Shown here piece by piece: positions 9,333 through 20,400 of a stretch of DNA of 64,000 bases. Within the stretch, counting starts at the first letter, position 1. Every line of letters starts with the position of its first letter. The stretch is from Chlamydiota bacterium. GTDB lineage: Bacteria > Auribacterota > Tritonobacteria > UBA1439. The stretch covers positions 39,178 to 103,177 of the forward strand of contig JAAYCL010000025.1 in the NCBI GenBank assembly GCA_012729785.1, read 5' to 3'. The notes beneath the pieces are model-generated. The model had not been told where the DNA came from. It was given only the letters and a program-made list of their open reading frames with translations, and did no database searches. A program made the position numbers and the translations under genes.

Positions 9333-11101
9333 CTCCCCTCTCTCCGGTAGACGGCCACTCCCTCCTTTTCGAAGACAGCGTGGTAGGCGGGGGAACGGAT
9401 CGGCGCGCCCTTCTGGATGTCGCGCGTCGCCGGATCCCCCGCGCGCCCGTCGATGATGAGATAGTCGGCGTTGCGCGGGATCTTGAACATCACCACCGGT
9501 CTCATCGCGAGGTGCGGCGCGAGGTAGCGCGGCGCATACACGCTCGCGTCGCGGGGGATCAGCCGCAGCGCCTCCCTCAATGCCTCGATGTGGGCGGCAT
9601 CGGGCTGGCACCTGAACGGCCGGATGCCAATCTGCGCCGCCATGATGAGCGGCCCCCGGATAAACGTCGCGCAGGAGAGGAAGAGCAGGAGCGTGGCGAT
9701 CGCATTCCCTACCCGGCGCCCGGTCGCGAACGGGAGGCGGGAGCTCCGGGAGCAGCGTGCGACCACCGCGATCGCCCCCGCGAACAGGAACGGCACCGCC
9801 GGCAGGTAGTAGTAGGCGGCGATCGACTTCATCCAAGCCGACGAGGAGAGGCCCAGGAGAAGGAACGTGGGGGCAGCGAAAAGGATCTCGGCGCTCAAGA
9901 GGGGGAGGACGACGCCAAACGGCATCAGCACGAGATAGGCGAGCTTCAGCATCCGCGGGGACAGGAGCCGCATCAGCGCCGCGCCGGGGTCCGCCGCGAA
10001 CCACCGCGCGATGCCCACTACGCCATCGTCCGCCCCCTCGAAGAAATAGCGCGCCGTCCCGGGGCCGAGCGCGGGAATGACCAGCCACACGGCGGCGGCG
10101 AACCAGAGCGCGCTCCCAAGCGCTGGGATCACCACCCAGGCGACGCGCCGGCGCAGGAGGAGCGCATAGACCCCGAAGACGAAGGTGGTGAGCGCGATGT
10201 CCTCGCGAAGACTCCAGCAGAGGAGCAGCGCGGCCATGAACGCACCGAGTCTCTCCCGGGCGAAGAAATACAGCGCGAGCAGGAGAAAGAGCGGTGCGTA
10301 GTGGATGAAGTAGAACGGGAACAGCGCCTGGTAGCTGATTCCCGGGTGCAGAAGGTAGGCGAGCGCAAAGCAGGCGGCCGCGTACTCGCCGAGGGCGGAC
10401 CGCGCGATACGGTAGAGCATGCCCGCCCCCAGGGCGAGCGCGAGCGCATCCAGCGCGAAGATCGTTGCGCAATGCGGGGCGCATTTGAAGAACGGCACCA
10501 GGAGGAACATGATCGGGCACAGTTGCTTCCCGAAGCGTGAGCAGCCGGGGTAGCATTCCTCCGTGTTCCAGAACAGCCTGCCGTGGAGGGAGGTCCAGAA
10601 CGACTGCGCGAACACGCACAGGTCGTGCCCGGCAAACCCGAATACGCGGTACACGGCGACGGCGCGAGCGAACGTGATACCGGCGAAGAGGATGACGGCG
10701 ACGACCACGATCGTGCGCGCGCGCCGATTCATCCGCTCCTCCCACGCCGGGGCATCGGGCGATACGGTGAGGAACGCCGTGGCGGCGAAGGCGAGGGCCG
10801 CAATCCCCCCGATCGCCGCGGATACTGCGGCGGGCGGGCCGACGCCGATGCAGTAGTCGGGGAAGAAAAGCGCGGGGATCAGCAGGGCGAGGAACGGCAG
10901 GAGGGCGGCGAGGCGGCGGCCCTTCCCCGCCCGACGTGCAAGCAGGCGCCAGGCGCCCATCGCAGCCGCGGCCCCCGCCGCGGGCGCAATGGCCCACGGA
11001 AGCAGACGCCCCCCTCCGGTCGCGAGGCAGACGAAGGCACCCGCGGTCGCGCCCGCCAGTGCGGCCCCCGCTCCCGCCGCAACGCCGATGCTGTCTCTCA
11101 C
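9329..11101 (-). CDS. DUF2079-type polytopic membrane protein
   Basis: The 590-residue product has an N-terminal pair of helices, then the DUF2079 signature region GHDLCVFAQSFWTSLHGRLF followed by HPGISYQALFPFYFIHYAPL and about ten more hydrophobic segments. A soluble tail follows, with IPRDASVYAPRYLAPHL. GT-C-like topology is typical of this family, which is of unproven function and frequently found in glycan clusters. I prefer the GTG at 11101 (GGAAGGTGGG site just upstream, and a GTGA overlap with an upstream open frame). An ATG at 11137 is possible and adds 12 basic residues. It is the promoter-proximal recognisable member of the five-gene run ending at 3268. Confidence 0.8.
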   Translation of the reverse strand: MRDSIGVAAGAGAALAGATAGAFVCLATGGGRLLPWAIAPAAGAAAAMGAWRLLARRAGKGRRLAALLPFLALLIPALFFPDYCIGVGPPAAVSAAIGGIAALAFAATAFLTVSPDAPAWEERMNRRARTIVVVAVILFAGITFARAVAVYRVFGFAGHDLCVFAQSFWTSLHGRLFWNTEECYPGCSRFGKQLCPIMFLLVPFFKCAPHCATIFALDALALALGAGMLYRIARSALGEYAAACFALAYLLHPGISYQALFPFYFIHYAPLFLLLALYFFARERLGAFMAALLLCWSLREDIALTTFVFGVYALLLRRRVAWVVIPALGSALWFAAAVWLVIPALGPGTARYFFEGADDGVVGIARWFAADPGAALMRLLSPRMLKLAYLVLMPFGVVLPLLSAEILFAAPTFLLLGLSSSAWMKSIAAYYYLPAVPFLFAGAIAVVARCSRSSRLPFATGRRVGNAIATLLLFLSCATFIRGPLIMAAQIGIRPFRCQPDAAHIEALREALRLIPRDASVYAPRYLAPHLAMRPVVMFKIPRNADYLIIDGRAGDPATRDIQKGAPIRSPAYHAVFEKEGVAVYRREGR

Positions 11102-11805
11102 CGTTCCCACCTTCCCCCGCCGGGACGATCCACGCATCGCGCCGCCCCGCGGGGAGGCGTAACCGCAACGGCCCCAGCCGAGGGCCGGGAGCGACCAACG
11201 CGCCGCCGGAACCCCTCCCGCGGGAAGCAGGAGATCTGGACAGCCCTGCGGCCGGGCGCATCGCGCCGGAGCTTCTCGACGAGCCCCTTCCCTCTCATCC
11301 CCCGTATCCTGCCCTGCCCCCACTGGAGGTGCCACCCCTCATATCGGTATCCGTCTGCCGTGGATAGAAGGCGAAAATCAGTCAGGCGGAGAACGTGCTC
11401 ACAAACCCCTTGTGTGGTGTGTGGTCGGGTTGGCACTGCACTCTTCATCCAACGTACGTTTGAACATACTGAATAGGGAGTGCGAGGAGAAGCACTACTA
11501 GCGCTGTGGCTCTTGATGTTGAACTTAGCAGAATATGCCATTGCATGGAAGTGGTTTCTGAGATCCAGGGACCGATCAGGGACCACCTCCTTTCCCACAC
11601 GCGGCGTGTAGCGGGCGTGCCGACAGTTCCTCCGGGGCTCGACCGCACCGCGGTCTCTGAGATACCGAACGAACCAGAGGAACTCCGGGCACAATGCCGG
11701 CTCCCACGAATGGAACGTGTGCGTGTGCGGACACTCCGGCATCGTCCTGGCGAACTTCCCCCGGACCGACGCCATGTACTTCCTGATGCGGTCCTCGTCG
11801 TCCAT
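11098..11805 (-). CDS. hypothetical protein, probably degraded after about 57 residues
   Basis: The first 57 residues (start MDDEDRIRKYMASVRGKFAR, then TMPECPHTHTFHSWEP, CPEFLWFVRYLRDRGAVEP) look like a real small globular protein with conserved-looking Cys/His/Trp positions. After GAVEP the sequence turns compositionally odd and enters a locally AT-richer patch (about 11390-11560), so a frameshift or replacement of the 3' part is likely. The nominal stop overlaps the DUF2079 start as GTGA, which could be coupling or coincidence. The ribosome-binding site is weak. I do not recognise a named family, and this frame overlaps the open 3' extension of the HIT gene in another frame. Confidence 0.35.
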   Translation of the reverse strand: MDDEDRIRKYMASVRGKFARTMPECPHTHTFHSWEPALCPEFLWFVRYLRDRGAVEPRRNCRHARYTPRVGKEVVPDRSLDLRNHFHAMAYSAKFNIKSHSASSASPRTPYSVCSNVRWMKSAVPTRPHTTQGVCEHVLRLTDFRLLSTADGYRYEGWHLQWGQGRIRGMRGKGLVEKLRRDAPGRRAVQISCFPREGFRRRVGRSRPSAGAVAVTPPRGAARCVDRPGGGRWER

Positions 11806-12443
11806 ATCCACGTCACCCGGCGGTCGAATCCCGCCTCTCCGGTTTCCGCTGCCGTCGCGCGCCGGGGCGCGAGCCGCAGCCCGCGGCGACGGCGAGCGCG
11901 CACACCGCGACTGCACGCGCCGGAATGCTCCTCCTCATCCCCCCCTTTCTCCCCGCATCCGCGGGGACTCCCCCCGCTTTGCCGCACCCGCGCACGGGCC
12001 GCCCCCTTGAGGTGCCGCCTCACGCGCCTCGCGACCGCCTTCGCCTCCGCCGGGGACGTTCGGCGAGCCGCACACCGGCCTTCGCGGAGCCACGGGTGCC
12101 GCAGCCGGTCCGGGTCGTTTTCGTACCGCGGGATGAGGTGCCGGCGGAGGTGCGGTGCGACGTTCCCGAGACAGGCGCAGTTCATCTTCCACGGATGGGA
12201 CGCCGCCTCTCCCGCCCGCGCCGTCTTGACGAGCTCCCTGAACAGCCTGGTCCGGACCCGCTCCGGCGGCTCGTACGGCTCGCGGGCGTGCCGCTTCAGG
12301 ATGTGGACGCGGTATCCCCGGTGGAACTGGTGCTCGTCGACGACGAGGATGGAGTGCGCGAACTCGCGGACGAGGAACGGGTCGCCGCCGCCGCGCAGGC
12401 GCGCGACACGGCCGCAGATCCGGCACGGGGAGGGCGCGGTCAC
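11445..12443 (-). CDS. HIT-family protein, active-site variant with anomalous C-terminal extension
   Basis: Residues 1-140 or so match a HIT domain: zinc-ligand-like CRICGR, then FAHSILVVDEHQFHRGYRVHI with the break kept here as FAHSILVVDEH and QFHRGYRVHI, and NVAPHLRRHLIPRY. The HIT consensus is HxHxH; here the middle, nucleophilic His is Arg (CGC, one transition from CAC), so hydrolase or transferase activity is doubtful. The GTG at 12443 has GGAGG 4 bp upstream and is preferred over the GTG at 12461. Family members usually end near residue 145, but this frame stays open for another 190 codons of low-complexity, shadow-like sequence overlapping two other plausible frames. That suggests loss of the original stop or a frameshift. 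Confidence 0.55.
   Translation of the reverse strand: MTAPSPCRICGRVARLRGGGDPFLVREFAHSILVVDEHQFHRGYRVHILKRHAREPYEPPERVRTRLFRELVKTARAGEAASHPWKMNCACLGNVAPHLRRHLIPRYENDPDRLRHPWLREGRCAARRTSPAEAKAVARRVRRHLKGAARARVRQSGGSPRGCGEKGGDEEEHSGACSRGVRARRRRGLRLAPRRATAAETGEAGFDRRVTWIWTTRTASGSTWRRSGGSSPGRCRSVRTRTRSIRGSRHCARSSSGSFGISETAVRSSPGGTVGTPATRRVWERRWSLIGPWISETTSMQWHILLSSTSRATALVVLLLALPIQYVQTYVG
11813..11938 (-). CDS. possible small lipoprotein
   Basis: This is a 41-residue open frame: MRRSIPARAVAVCALAVAAG, then C, then a short basic tail. Positively charged start, hydrophobic core and AVAAGC lipobox would be lipidated at Cys21 by Lgt/Lsp. A purine-rich GGAGAAAGGGGGGG precedes the ATG. It lies between the HIT domain and the unidentified frame beginning at 11805. 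Short length and heavy overlap with an alternative frame keep confidence low. Confidence 0.35.
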   Translation of the reverse strand: MRRSIPARAVAVCALAVAAGCGSRPGARRQRKPERRDSTAG

Positions 12444-12536
12444 GGCGCCTCCGGTCTTCACGGCACGCGGGAGAGCAGCCTCCGCACGCCGGTCACTATC
12501 CGGGGGGGCGGGAATCGCGCGGGGCGCGGGGGGCCT

Positions 12537-14468
12537 TCACGCCGGGTCCCCCGACGCCTCGAGTTCCTGGCCGAGCGATTCCCACTCCTGGAGAAGGCGC
12601 TGGTGCTCGCTCGCGAGAGCGCTGCGCTCCTCCGCGATCGGGGCGAGCTCCTCGTACGACGCGGCGATCGCGGGATCGGCCATCCGCAGATCCGCCTCCG
12701 CGAGGAGCGTCTCCTGCCGCTCGATCTTCTTTTCCACGGCGAGGATCCTTTTCTTCAGCGCACGGATGCGGCGCGCGCCTCGCGGGGGATCCCCTTTCGC
12801 CGCCGCGCCCTCCGCCGCGCCCCTCTCGACCGCGGCCGGTTCTTCCGCGCCGTTCTCCGCAATCAAACGCCGGGCGTGTTCCAGGTACTCGCTGTAGCTC
12901 CCGGGGTACGTCCGCAACGTCCCGCGGTCCAGCTCGACGATCCTGTTCGTCACGCGGTCCATGAACGCGCGGTCGTGCGACACGATCACGACTGTCCCGG
13001 TGTAGGCGGCCAGCGCCCTCTCGACGGTCGCGCGCGAGGTGATGTCGAGGTGGTTCGTCGGCTCGTCGAGCAGGAGGAGGTTGGCGGGGCTGAAGAGGAT
13101 CCTGGCGATGCGGAACCGCGTCCTCTCTCCGCCGGAGAGGACGCGCAGCGGCTTGGAGACGTCGTCGCCGCCGAACAGGAAGGCGCCGAGGAGATCGCGG
13201 GCGCGCTGCGCCTGGCCCGTCGGCGCGGCCTCGCCGATCGCGTCGAGGAGCGTCGTCTCGGAGGAGATCGTGTCGGTGTCGTACTGGGCGAAGTAGACCC
13301 TTTGGACCCGCCTCCCGACGACGCACTCCCCCTCGCGCGGCGTCTCCCTGCCCGCGAGGATGCGCAGCAGGGTGGTCTTCCCGGCCCCGTTCACGCCGAC
13401 GAGGCCGATCTTCTCCCCGCGCCTGATCTCGAGGTCGATCCCCTTGAAGACCTGATGCGTTCCGTAGGCGTGGCCGACGTTCCTCAGGACGAGCATCTCG
13501 CGGTGACTGTCCGGCGCGGGGGGAAAATCGAAACGGATCGCGGTCGGGTGGAACGGCGGCTCAAGGCGCGTGATCTTGGCGAGCCGCTTGACGCGGCTCT
13601 GGACGAGCGCCGCGCGGGCGGCGTTCGTTCGGAACCTCGAGATGAACGCCTCCATCGTCTCGATCTCGCGGCGCTGGCGTGTGTACGCCTCCCACCGCGC
13701 CTCGCGCCGCTCCCTGCTGCGGACGAGGTACTGCGCGTAGTTCCCCACGTAGACCTCCGCCCTGCCGTTTTCGAGGCAGACGATCCGGTCGGCGAGCCGG
13801 TCCATCGTGGCGGGCTCGTGCGAGACCACAACCACCGTCCTCCCGCACCGCTCGATCCACCCCTCGAGCCAGAGGGTGGACTCGAGATCGAGGTGGTTCG
13901 TGGGCTCGTCGAGGAGGATGACGTCGGGCCTGCGCAGGAGGAGCTTGGCGAGAAGGATGCGCATCCGCCACCCGCCGGAGAAGTCGCGGCAGGGGCGTTC
14001 GAGGTCCCCGGGGAGGAAGCCGAGCCCCGCGGCGACGCGCGCCGCCTTCGACTCGAGGGCGTAGCCGTCCGCGTGTTCGACCAGGTGGGCGCACTCGGCG
14101 TAGCGGCGCATCACCCGATCGTGCGCGGGGGAGTCGGGGGCCGTTTTCCCCATCTCCTCCGCGAGCGCCGCCATCTCCTTCAACGCCGCCTGCACCTCGG
14201 TGAACGCCGAGAGCAGCTCCTCCCGGAGCGTCCAGACGGGGTCGATCTCCGTCTCCTGGGGAAGGTAGCCGACCGTCGTCCCCTTCGGCATTCGGATCTC
14301 GCCCGCGTCAGGCCGCTCGAGGCCCGCGATCACCTTCAGCAGCGTGGACTTGCCGCAGCCGTTGGGGCCCACGACCGCGAGGCACTCCCCCTCCCTGACG
14401 GTGAGGTCGATCCCCCGCAGGATGGGCCGCCCGCCGAGCTCCAGATGGACGTGTTCGACGCAGATCAT
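12537..14468 (-). CDS. ABC-F family ATPase (Uup/YdiF/EttA-like)
   Basis: The 643-residue soluble protein has two ATP-binding cassettes and no membrane segments. The first cassette has Walker A GPNGCGKST and signature FSGGWRMR; the second has GVNGAGKTT and LSGGERTRFR; both have LLDEPTNHLD Walker B motifs. The basic inter-domain linker (about residues 240-310) and the Lys/Glu-rich C-terminal coiled coil (about 545-640) are typical of ABC-F proteins, which act on the ribosome in translation quality control or antibiotic protection rather than in transport. The ATG overlaps the stop of the glucan synthase gene (ATGA, 14465-14468), so the two are co-translated. The subfamily cannot be fixed by eye. 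Confidence 0.92.
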   Translation of the reverse strand: MICVEHVHLELGGRPILRGIDLTVREGECLAVVGPNGCGKSTLLKVIAGLERPDAGEIRMPKGTTVGYLPQETEIDPVWTLREELLSAFTEVQAALKEMAALAEEMGKTAPDSPAHDRVMRRYAECAHLVEHADGYALESKAARVAAGLGFLPGDLERPCRDFSGGWRMRILLAKLLLRRPDVILLDEPTNHLDLESTLWLEGWIERCGRTVVVVSHEPATMDRLADRIVCLENGRAEVYVGNYAQYLVRSRERREARWEAYTRQRREIETMEAFISRFRTNAARAALVQSRVKRLAKITRLEPPFHPTAIRFDFPPAPDSHREMLVLRNVGHAYGTHQVFKGIDLEIRRGEKIGLVGVNGAGKTTLLRILAGRETPREGECVVGRRVQRVYFAQYDTDTISSETTLLDAIGEAAPTGQAQRARDLLGAFLFGGDDVSKPLRVLSGGERTRFRIARILFSPANLLLLDEPTNHLDITSRATVERALAAYTGTVVIVSHDRAFMDRVTNRIVELDRGTLRTYPGSYSEYLEHARRLIAENGAEEPAAVERGAAEGAAAKGDPPRGARRIRALKKRILAVEKKIERQETLLAEADLRMADPAIAASYEELAPIAEERSALASEHQRLLQEWESLGQELEASGDPA

Positions 14469-17400
14469 CGGGGCTGCGCGCCTCCGCTGGCGCCCATCCG
14501 CACCACGACCCTGTGCTTCGCCGAAGTTTCCTCCAGCGGGATGATGGGCTTGTCGAGGCGCCGCCCGTCCAGCTCCGCCCACGCCACGCCGCGCCCCGTT
14601 CCGTCCGGGTTCTCGACAACGATCTCGTAGAGCGCCTCGCCGCGGCGGTACTGGACGGTGAACCCGCTCCATTCGGAGGGGATGACCGGATCGACGGCAA
14701 GCGACGCGCCGGCGACCTTCAGCCCGAGCACCTCCTCGATCCAGATTCGATACATCCACGCGGCGGAGCCGGTGTACCATGTCCAGCCGCCCTGCCCCAC
14801 CCGTCCCTGCAGGCGGGAGACGTCGGCGGCGACCACGTACGGCTCGACCCTGTACCGCGCGGCCGTCTCCGGATCGCGCGCCCGCTCGATCGGGTTGAGC
14901 ATCCTGAGCAGCGACACCGCGCGCCCCCCCTCCCCCCGGCGGCAGAGCGCCATCGCCAACCACAAGGCGGCGTGCGTGTACTGACCCCCGTTCTCACGGA
15001 CGCCGGGCGGATACCCTTTGATGTAGCCCGGGTTCCTCTCCGTCCTGTCGAACGGCGGGGCGAGCAGCAGCACCATCTTCTCCTTCTCGAGCACCAGGCG
15101 CGCCAGCGCCGACTCGAGCGCCCGCGCCGCCCGCGCCGGGTCGGCCGCGCCGCTCAGCACCGCCCACGACTGGGACAAGGAGTCGATGCGGGCCTCCTCG
15201 TCCGCCGCCGACCCGAGCGGCGCGCCGTCGTCGTAGAAGGCCCTCAGGTACCAGGCGCCGTCCCAGCCGTGCCGCTCGACCGCCTCCGCGAGCGCCCTGA
15301 CCCTCCCGCGGTACGCGGAGGCGTCCTCCGGCCTGCCGTGCAGCGCGGCCGTTTCGGCGAACCGGTCCAGCACCGTCGCGAGAAACCATGCCAGCCAGAC
15401 GCTCTCCCCGCTCCCGCCGGCCCCCACCAGGTTCATCCCGTCGTTCCAGTCGCCGCCGCCGATCAGGGGCAGCCGGTGGGGCCCCGCCGTCGTCGCGCGG
15501 TCAATCGCGCGGCGGCAATGCTCGTAGAGCGTGGCGCTGTCCAACGACTCGCGCGGGGTCGTGAAGATCTCCTGCTCGTTCGGGGCAAGCGGCCGGTCCT
15601 CGATGAACGGGACGCGCTCGTTCAGGATTCCCGCGTCCCCCGTGACGCGCACGTAACGGGCGGTCGCGTACGGGAGCCAGAGCAGGTCGTCGGAGCAGCG
15701 TGTCCGCATGCCGGCGCCGGACGCCGGCTGCCACCAGTGCTGCACATCCCCCTCGACGAACTGGCGCCCCGCCGCGACGAGCAGGTGCCGCCTGGCGAGC
15801 GAGGGGTCCGCGTGAAGCAGCGCCAGTGCGTCCTGGAGCTGGTCGCGGAAGCCGAACGCCCCGCTCGACTGGTAGAATCCCGTCCGCCCCCAGATCCTCG
15901 AGCTCAGCACCTGGTACGGCAGCCAGCGGTTCAACAGGATGTCCGCCGCCCCTTCCGGGGTGCGCACCTGGACCGCCCCCACCAGCCGGTCCCACCAGCC
16001 GATCGTGCGCCGGAGGGCTTCCTCCACCTCGGCCGGATCGCGGTACTTCATGACCAGCCGGTCGACCTCCTCGATCGACTCCGCCTGCCCGAGGAGGCAG
16101 ATCACCTCCGCGCCGTCCCCCGGCTGCAGATGCACCGTCGTCTGCACGACCGCGCACGGGTCCAGCCCCGGCCAGACCCGGCCCGCCAGGCGGACTCGCT
16201 TCATCGCGGCGGGCGCGGCCATCGTCCCGTTGCGCCCGAGGAAACCTGTGCGGTCGGCGGTGTGGCTCTGCGGCTCGGGGCCGGTCGTGGCGAAGGCGAT
16301 CCGTTCCCCGTAGACAGGATGGTACCGGTTGCAGGCCAGCATCGTCCGCGTCTCGCCGTCCCACCGGCTGACGACGTGCACCTGGCTGTCCTCCCTGTGC
16401 TCGCCGAGGGTCCATTCGACGTACAGGGTGATCGACAGCCGGCGCGGGCGCGACGAGTCGTTGCGCAGCCGGAGCCGCTGCACGCGGATCGGCTCTCCGC
16501 CGGCGTCGTCCATCGGCACGAAGACGAGAAGCTCCTGCTGGATGGCGTGGCTGTTGTGTTCGAAAACGGTGTAGCCCGTCCCGTGCCGCGCGCGGTAGGC
16601 GTCCCCCTCCCGGATCGGAAGGGGGGTGGGAGTCCAGTACCTCCCCGTCTCCTCGTCGCGGATGTAGATCGCGTCGGACGGCGTGTCGGAGACCGGGTCG
16701 TTGGACCAGCCGGTCAGCCGGTTCTGCTGGCTGTTGCCGTACCAGGAGAAGGCCGAGCCCGACTCGCTGACCAGAACGCCGAAGCGGGGGTTGGCGATCA
16801 CGTTTACCCACGGCGCCGGCGTGCAGGCGCCGGGGCCGAGGTAGATCGCGTACTCCCGCCCGTCGCGGGTGAACCCGCCCAGGCCGTTGAAGTACGGGAG
16901 CTCCAGGAACGGCAGCGGGGCGGACGGCTCCTCGGGGATGGAATGCGTGGGCAGCGGATCGGGGAGCTCCCCCGCCTTCACCGGGGCGCCGAGCTGCCGG
17001 GCGAGGGGGCCGCGGGCGGCCACCAGGGCCACGCGCGCGACGGAGAGGATCAGCGTCAGGTCCTCGGGGGCGAGCTGCTCGGCGCTGCGGAGGAAGATCC
17101 CGCCCGGCTCGTCGACGCCGGTGTGCATCGAATGCGCGTCCACGAGCCGCTTCAGCTGCTCCTGCAGCGGCCGCTCGTAGCCGCCGGACTCCTCGTTGAG
17201 TATGACCAGGTCCGCCTTCAGACCCTGGAGGCGCCAGTAGGCGTGCGCCTGGAGCATCTGGCGCACGAGGCTGATATCCTCCGGCTCCCCGATGCTGACC
17301 GCGGCGATCGGGAGGTCGCCCGAGATCCCGTGCGGCCACAGGCGCGCCTGGCCCAGCCGGTTCTGCCGAAGGCGGTCCCCGGCCGGGCGGAGCGCGGGGC

Positions 17401-20400
17401 CGGGGTACAGGATGGCGCCGGCCAGCTGCTGAAAGCGGCGGGCCTCGTCCGGCTCGATGCGCAGGCGGCGGAGCTCGACCTGGGCGTACGTCCATGCGAG
17501 ATCGAACTGGCGGGCGATCGCTTTGGGATCGCCGTACTTCTCGACCATGGCCAGGGCATCCTTGCGCGTCTCCGCGGCGCAGAGGACGAGGGAAACACGG
17601 ACCCGCCGCCCGGGCTCCAGCACCACCGTGCGGCGCAGGCTGAATATCGGGTCGAGGACATGCCCGGCGGTCCCCGACAGCGCGCCGGCCAGGGCCGCCG
17701 GGAGGCGGACGGTGCGGCAACGCCCGACGAAACGCTCCCGGTCCGTTTCGAACTGCGGCGCGCCGGCCGTCTTCCCCTCGACCGTGATGCGGTGCGCCGC
17801 GTAGACCGGTGGATCCTGCGGGCCCCGCGGGCGCCGGAACGCGAGCAGCGCATCGTGCTTCTCGATCGACTCGGTGCAGACGAAGATCGAGCTGAAGGCG
17901 GGGTGCTGGCGGTCCGCGCCATGCGGGGCGAGGGCGAGCTCGATGTAGCTGGTCAGCTCGATCGTCTTCCTCTGCGCGGAGCGATTGATCAGGGTGATGC
18001 GGCGGATCTCCGCGTCGTCCTCGGGCGACACCGCGATCTCGGTTTCGGTGTCGATATCGTTGTCTGAACGGCGGAACTCGGCGCGATCCACGGCGAAGAT
18101 CGCCGCGTACGACTCCGGTTCGACGCGGACCGGATGGTAGGTGTTGCACCAGATTCGCCCGCTCCGCGCATCGCGGAGGTAGCAGAAGGAGCCCCATTCG
18201 TCGCAGGTGGGATCGGCCCGCCAGCGGGTGAGATCGAACTCACGCCAGCGGCTGTAGCCCCCGCCGGCGCCGGTCACCATCAGGGAGTAGCGGCCGTTGC
18301 CGAAGATCTGTGTCTTGGGGGTGGCGGTGTGCGGCGTCTCGAACCTGCCGACCGACGGCGCGATCCCGGCGGGCATCGCGCGGGAGGCCGCCCGCTCGCG
18401 CATCGGCACCTGGTAGAGCGGGGGCGCGACCGGGATGCGCTCGTACAGGAGCGACTCGGTCGCCCTGACCCTCGGGTCCGCGTGGAAGCGCCGCTGCATC
18501 GCGAAGTCGTTGACGAGGTTGTCGACCGCGAGGAACCCCATCGCCTGGTGGTGCGCCATATAGGCGCGCACGATCACCCCGTCCCCCCCCTCCCGGAGGC
18601 GCTGCCGGCCGAAGTCGATTGCCTCGAAGAATCCGTAGGCGCCGCGGAGCCCGAGCCTCGCGAGCCGTTTCAGGTTGCGCACCGCCGCCGCCGGCTCCAC
18701 CAGCAGCGCCAGCAGCGTGGCGTACGGGGCCACGACCAGGTCGTCCTCGAGCCCCCGCTTCAGCCCTGTCCCCGGCACGCCGAAGGCCTGGTACTGGTAC
18801 GTCTTGTTCGCGTCCAGGTCGCTGTAGGCCGACTCCGAGATCCCCCACGGCACGCCCCGCCGGCGCCCGTACTCCATCTGTGCGCCGACCGCCTCGCGGC
18901 AGGCCATCTCCAGCAGGGAATGGGGATACAGGCGCTGCACCAACAGCGGCATGAGGTACTCGAACATCGTGCCGCCCCAGCTCAACAGCACCCGGCGGTT
19001 CCCGATCGAGCCGAACGGCCTGGCCATCGCCAGCCAGTGGACCGGCGGGACGTCGCCGCGCGCGATCGAGACGAAACTTCCCAGCCGCGCCTCGCTGGCG
19101 AACAGATCGTAGTACGAGGAGTCGCGCTTCTGGGCGTCGGCGTTGTAGCCGATGCTGAACAGCCGCCGGTCGGTGTCGTAGAGGAACCGCATCCGCATCG
19201 CGCCGCCCAGCTTCCTGATGCGCCGGCGGAGTTCGTCCGCCCGCCTGCAGAGTTCCTCCGCCGGACCGCGGGCCCGCGACACGGCTCCGGCGAACCGGTC
19301 GATCCCCTCCCCCGGCGATGCGGGGCCCCTGCCGGTCTCTCCCTGCGCAGCGAGGACGATCTGGCACGCGTGAACGGCGCCGGAGGCGATTGTTCGCGCC
19401 GAGGGTGCCTCGCGCATCGACCTCCAAAACGCGTCCCGGCTCTCCGGCTCGAGCCGGTTCAGAAGCGGTTCGAACCCTGCGGGCGGCTCCTCCGCCCACG
19501 CCAGGTAGCGGTCGATGCACGCGCCCCATTCCGCGACCTGCCGCTCGAGCGCCTCCGCCCAGTGAGACGGCCCGCCGTCCCTCTCCACCTCCCGCCGCAG
19601 GATCGAGGCGACAACCCCCGCCGGCGCCGCGGCCTCGCGGATCCGGCGGATGAGCCGGTCGAGCCGCTCCGGCGGATCGGCGAACAGCCGCTCGAGCGTC
19701 TCCATCGCCTCCAGGAGCGCCTCGTCGCGGGGCGGACGGGCAAGCACACCGCGCAGAATCCGGAGCGTGTCGTGCAGCCCGCGGACGGCCTGCGGGCCGA
19801 TCAGCGGGCCGTCCGTCAGATCGCCGATGCCGTTCTCCAGGGTCCAGAGGCAGCCGAGCAGATTTCCGCTATCCACCATCGATACGTAGCGCGGCTTGAA
19901 CGGTATCCGCGTCTTCAGGTCGTACCAGTTGAACAGGTGCCCCTCGTACCGGTCGAGCGTTTCGAGCGTCTCGAACGTCCCCTCCAGGCGCCGGAGGACC
20001 TCCTCCCCGGTGAGATAGCCGAAATCGCGGGCGGCGAGGGCGCTCAGCAGCCACAGGCCCACGTTCGTCGGGCTCGTGCGCGGGGCGAGAACGTTCTGGT
20101 GGGAGATCTGGTAGTTGTCCGGGGGAAGCCAGTTCGATTCGGGGCCGACGAAGTCGTCGAAGAAGCGCCACGACTGCCGGGCGACGCCCCGGAGCATCGA
20201 AAGATCGTCCCGTGAAAGCAGTGTGCGCATCGGCTTCCACCGGGGCCTGGCGCAGAGCCGCCAGACGATCAGCGGACTGGCCAGCCACAGGGCCAGGAAC
20301 GGCGCCGCGCACGGCAACGCGGCCGGACAGAGCCGGTACACGGCGGCCGCGATGCCGAGCGCGAACAGGCTGATGAAGCTCACGCGCGCCACGAACGCGG

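Noticed and set aside
14513-18067. Very long open frame on the plus strand, antisense to the glucan synthase gene
   Set aside because: It lies wholly inside a gene with clear domain landmarks, its product is Arg/Pro/Ala/Gly-rich with no recognisable motif, and long antisense frames are expected at this GC content. The same holds for plus-strand frames around 1632-3206, 6810-9350, 11925-14630, 18134-20215 and 20522-23071.
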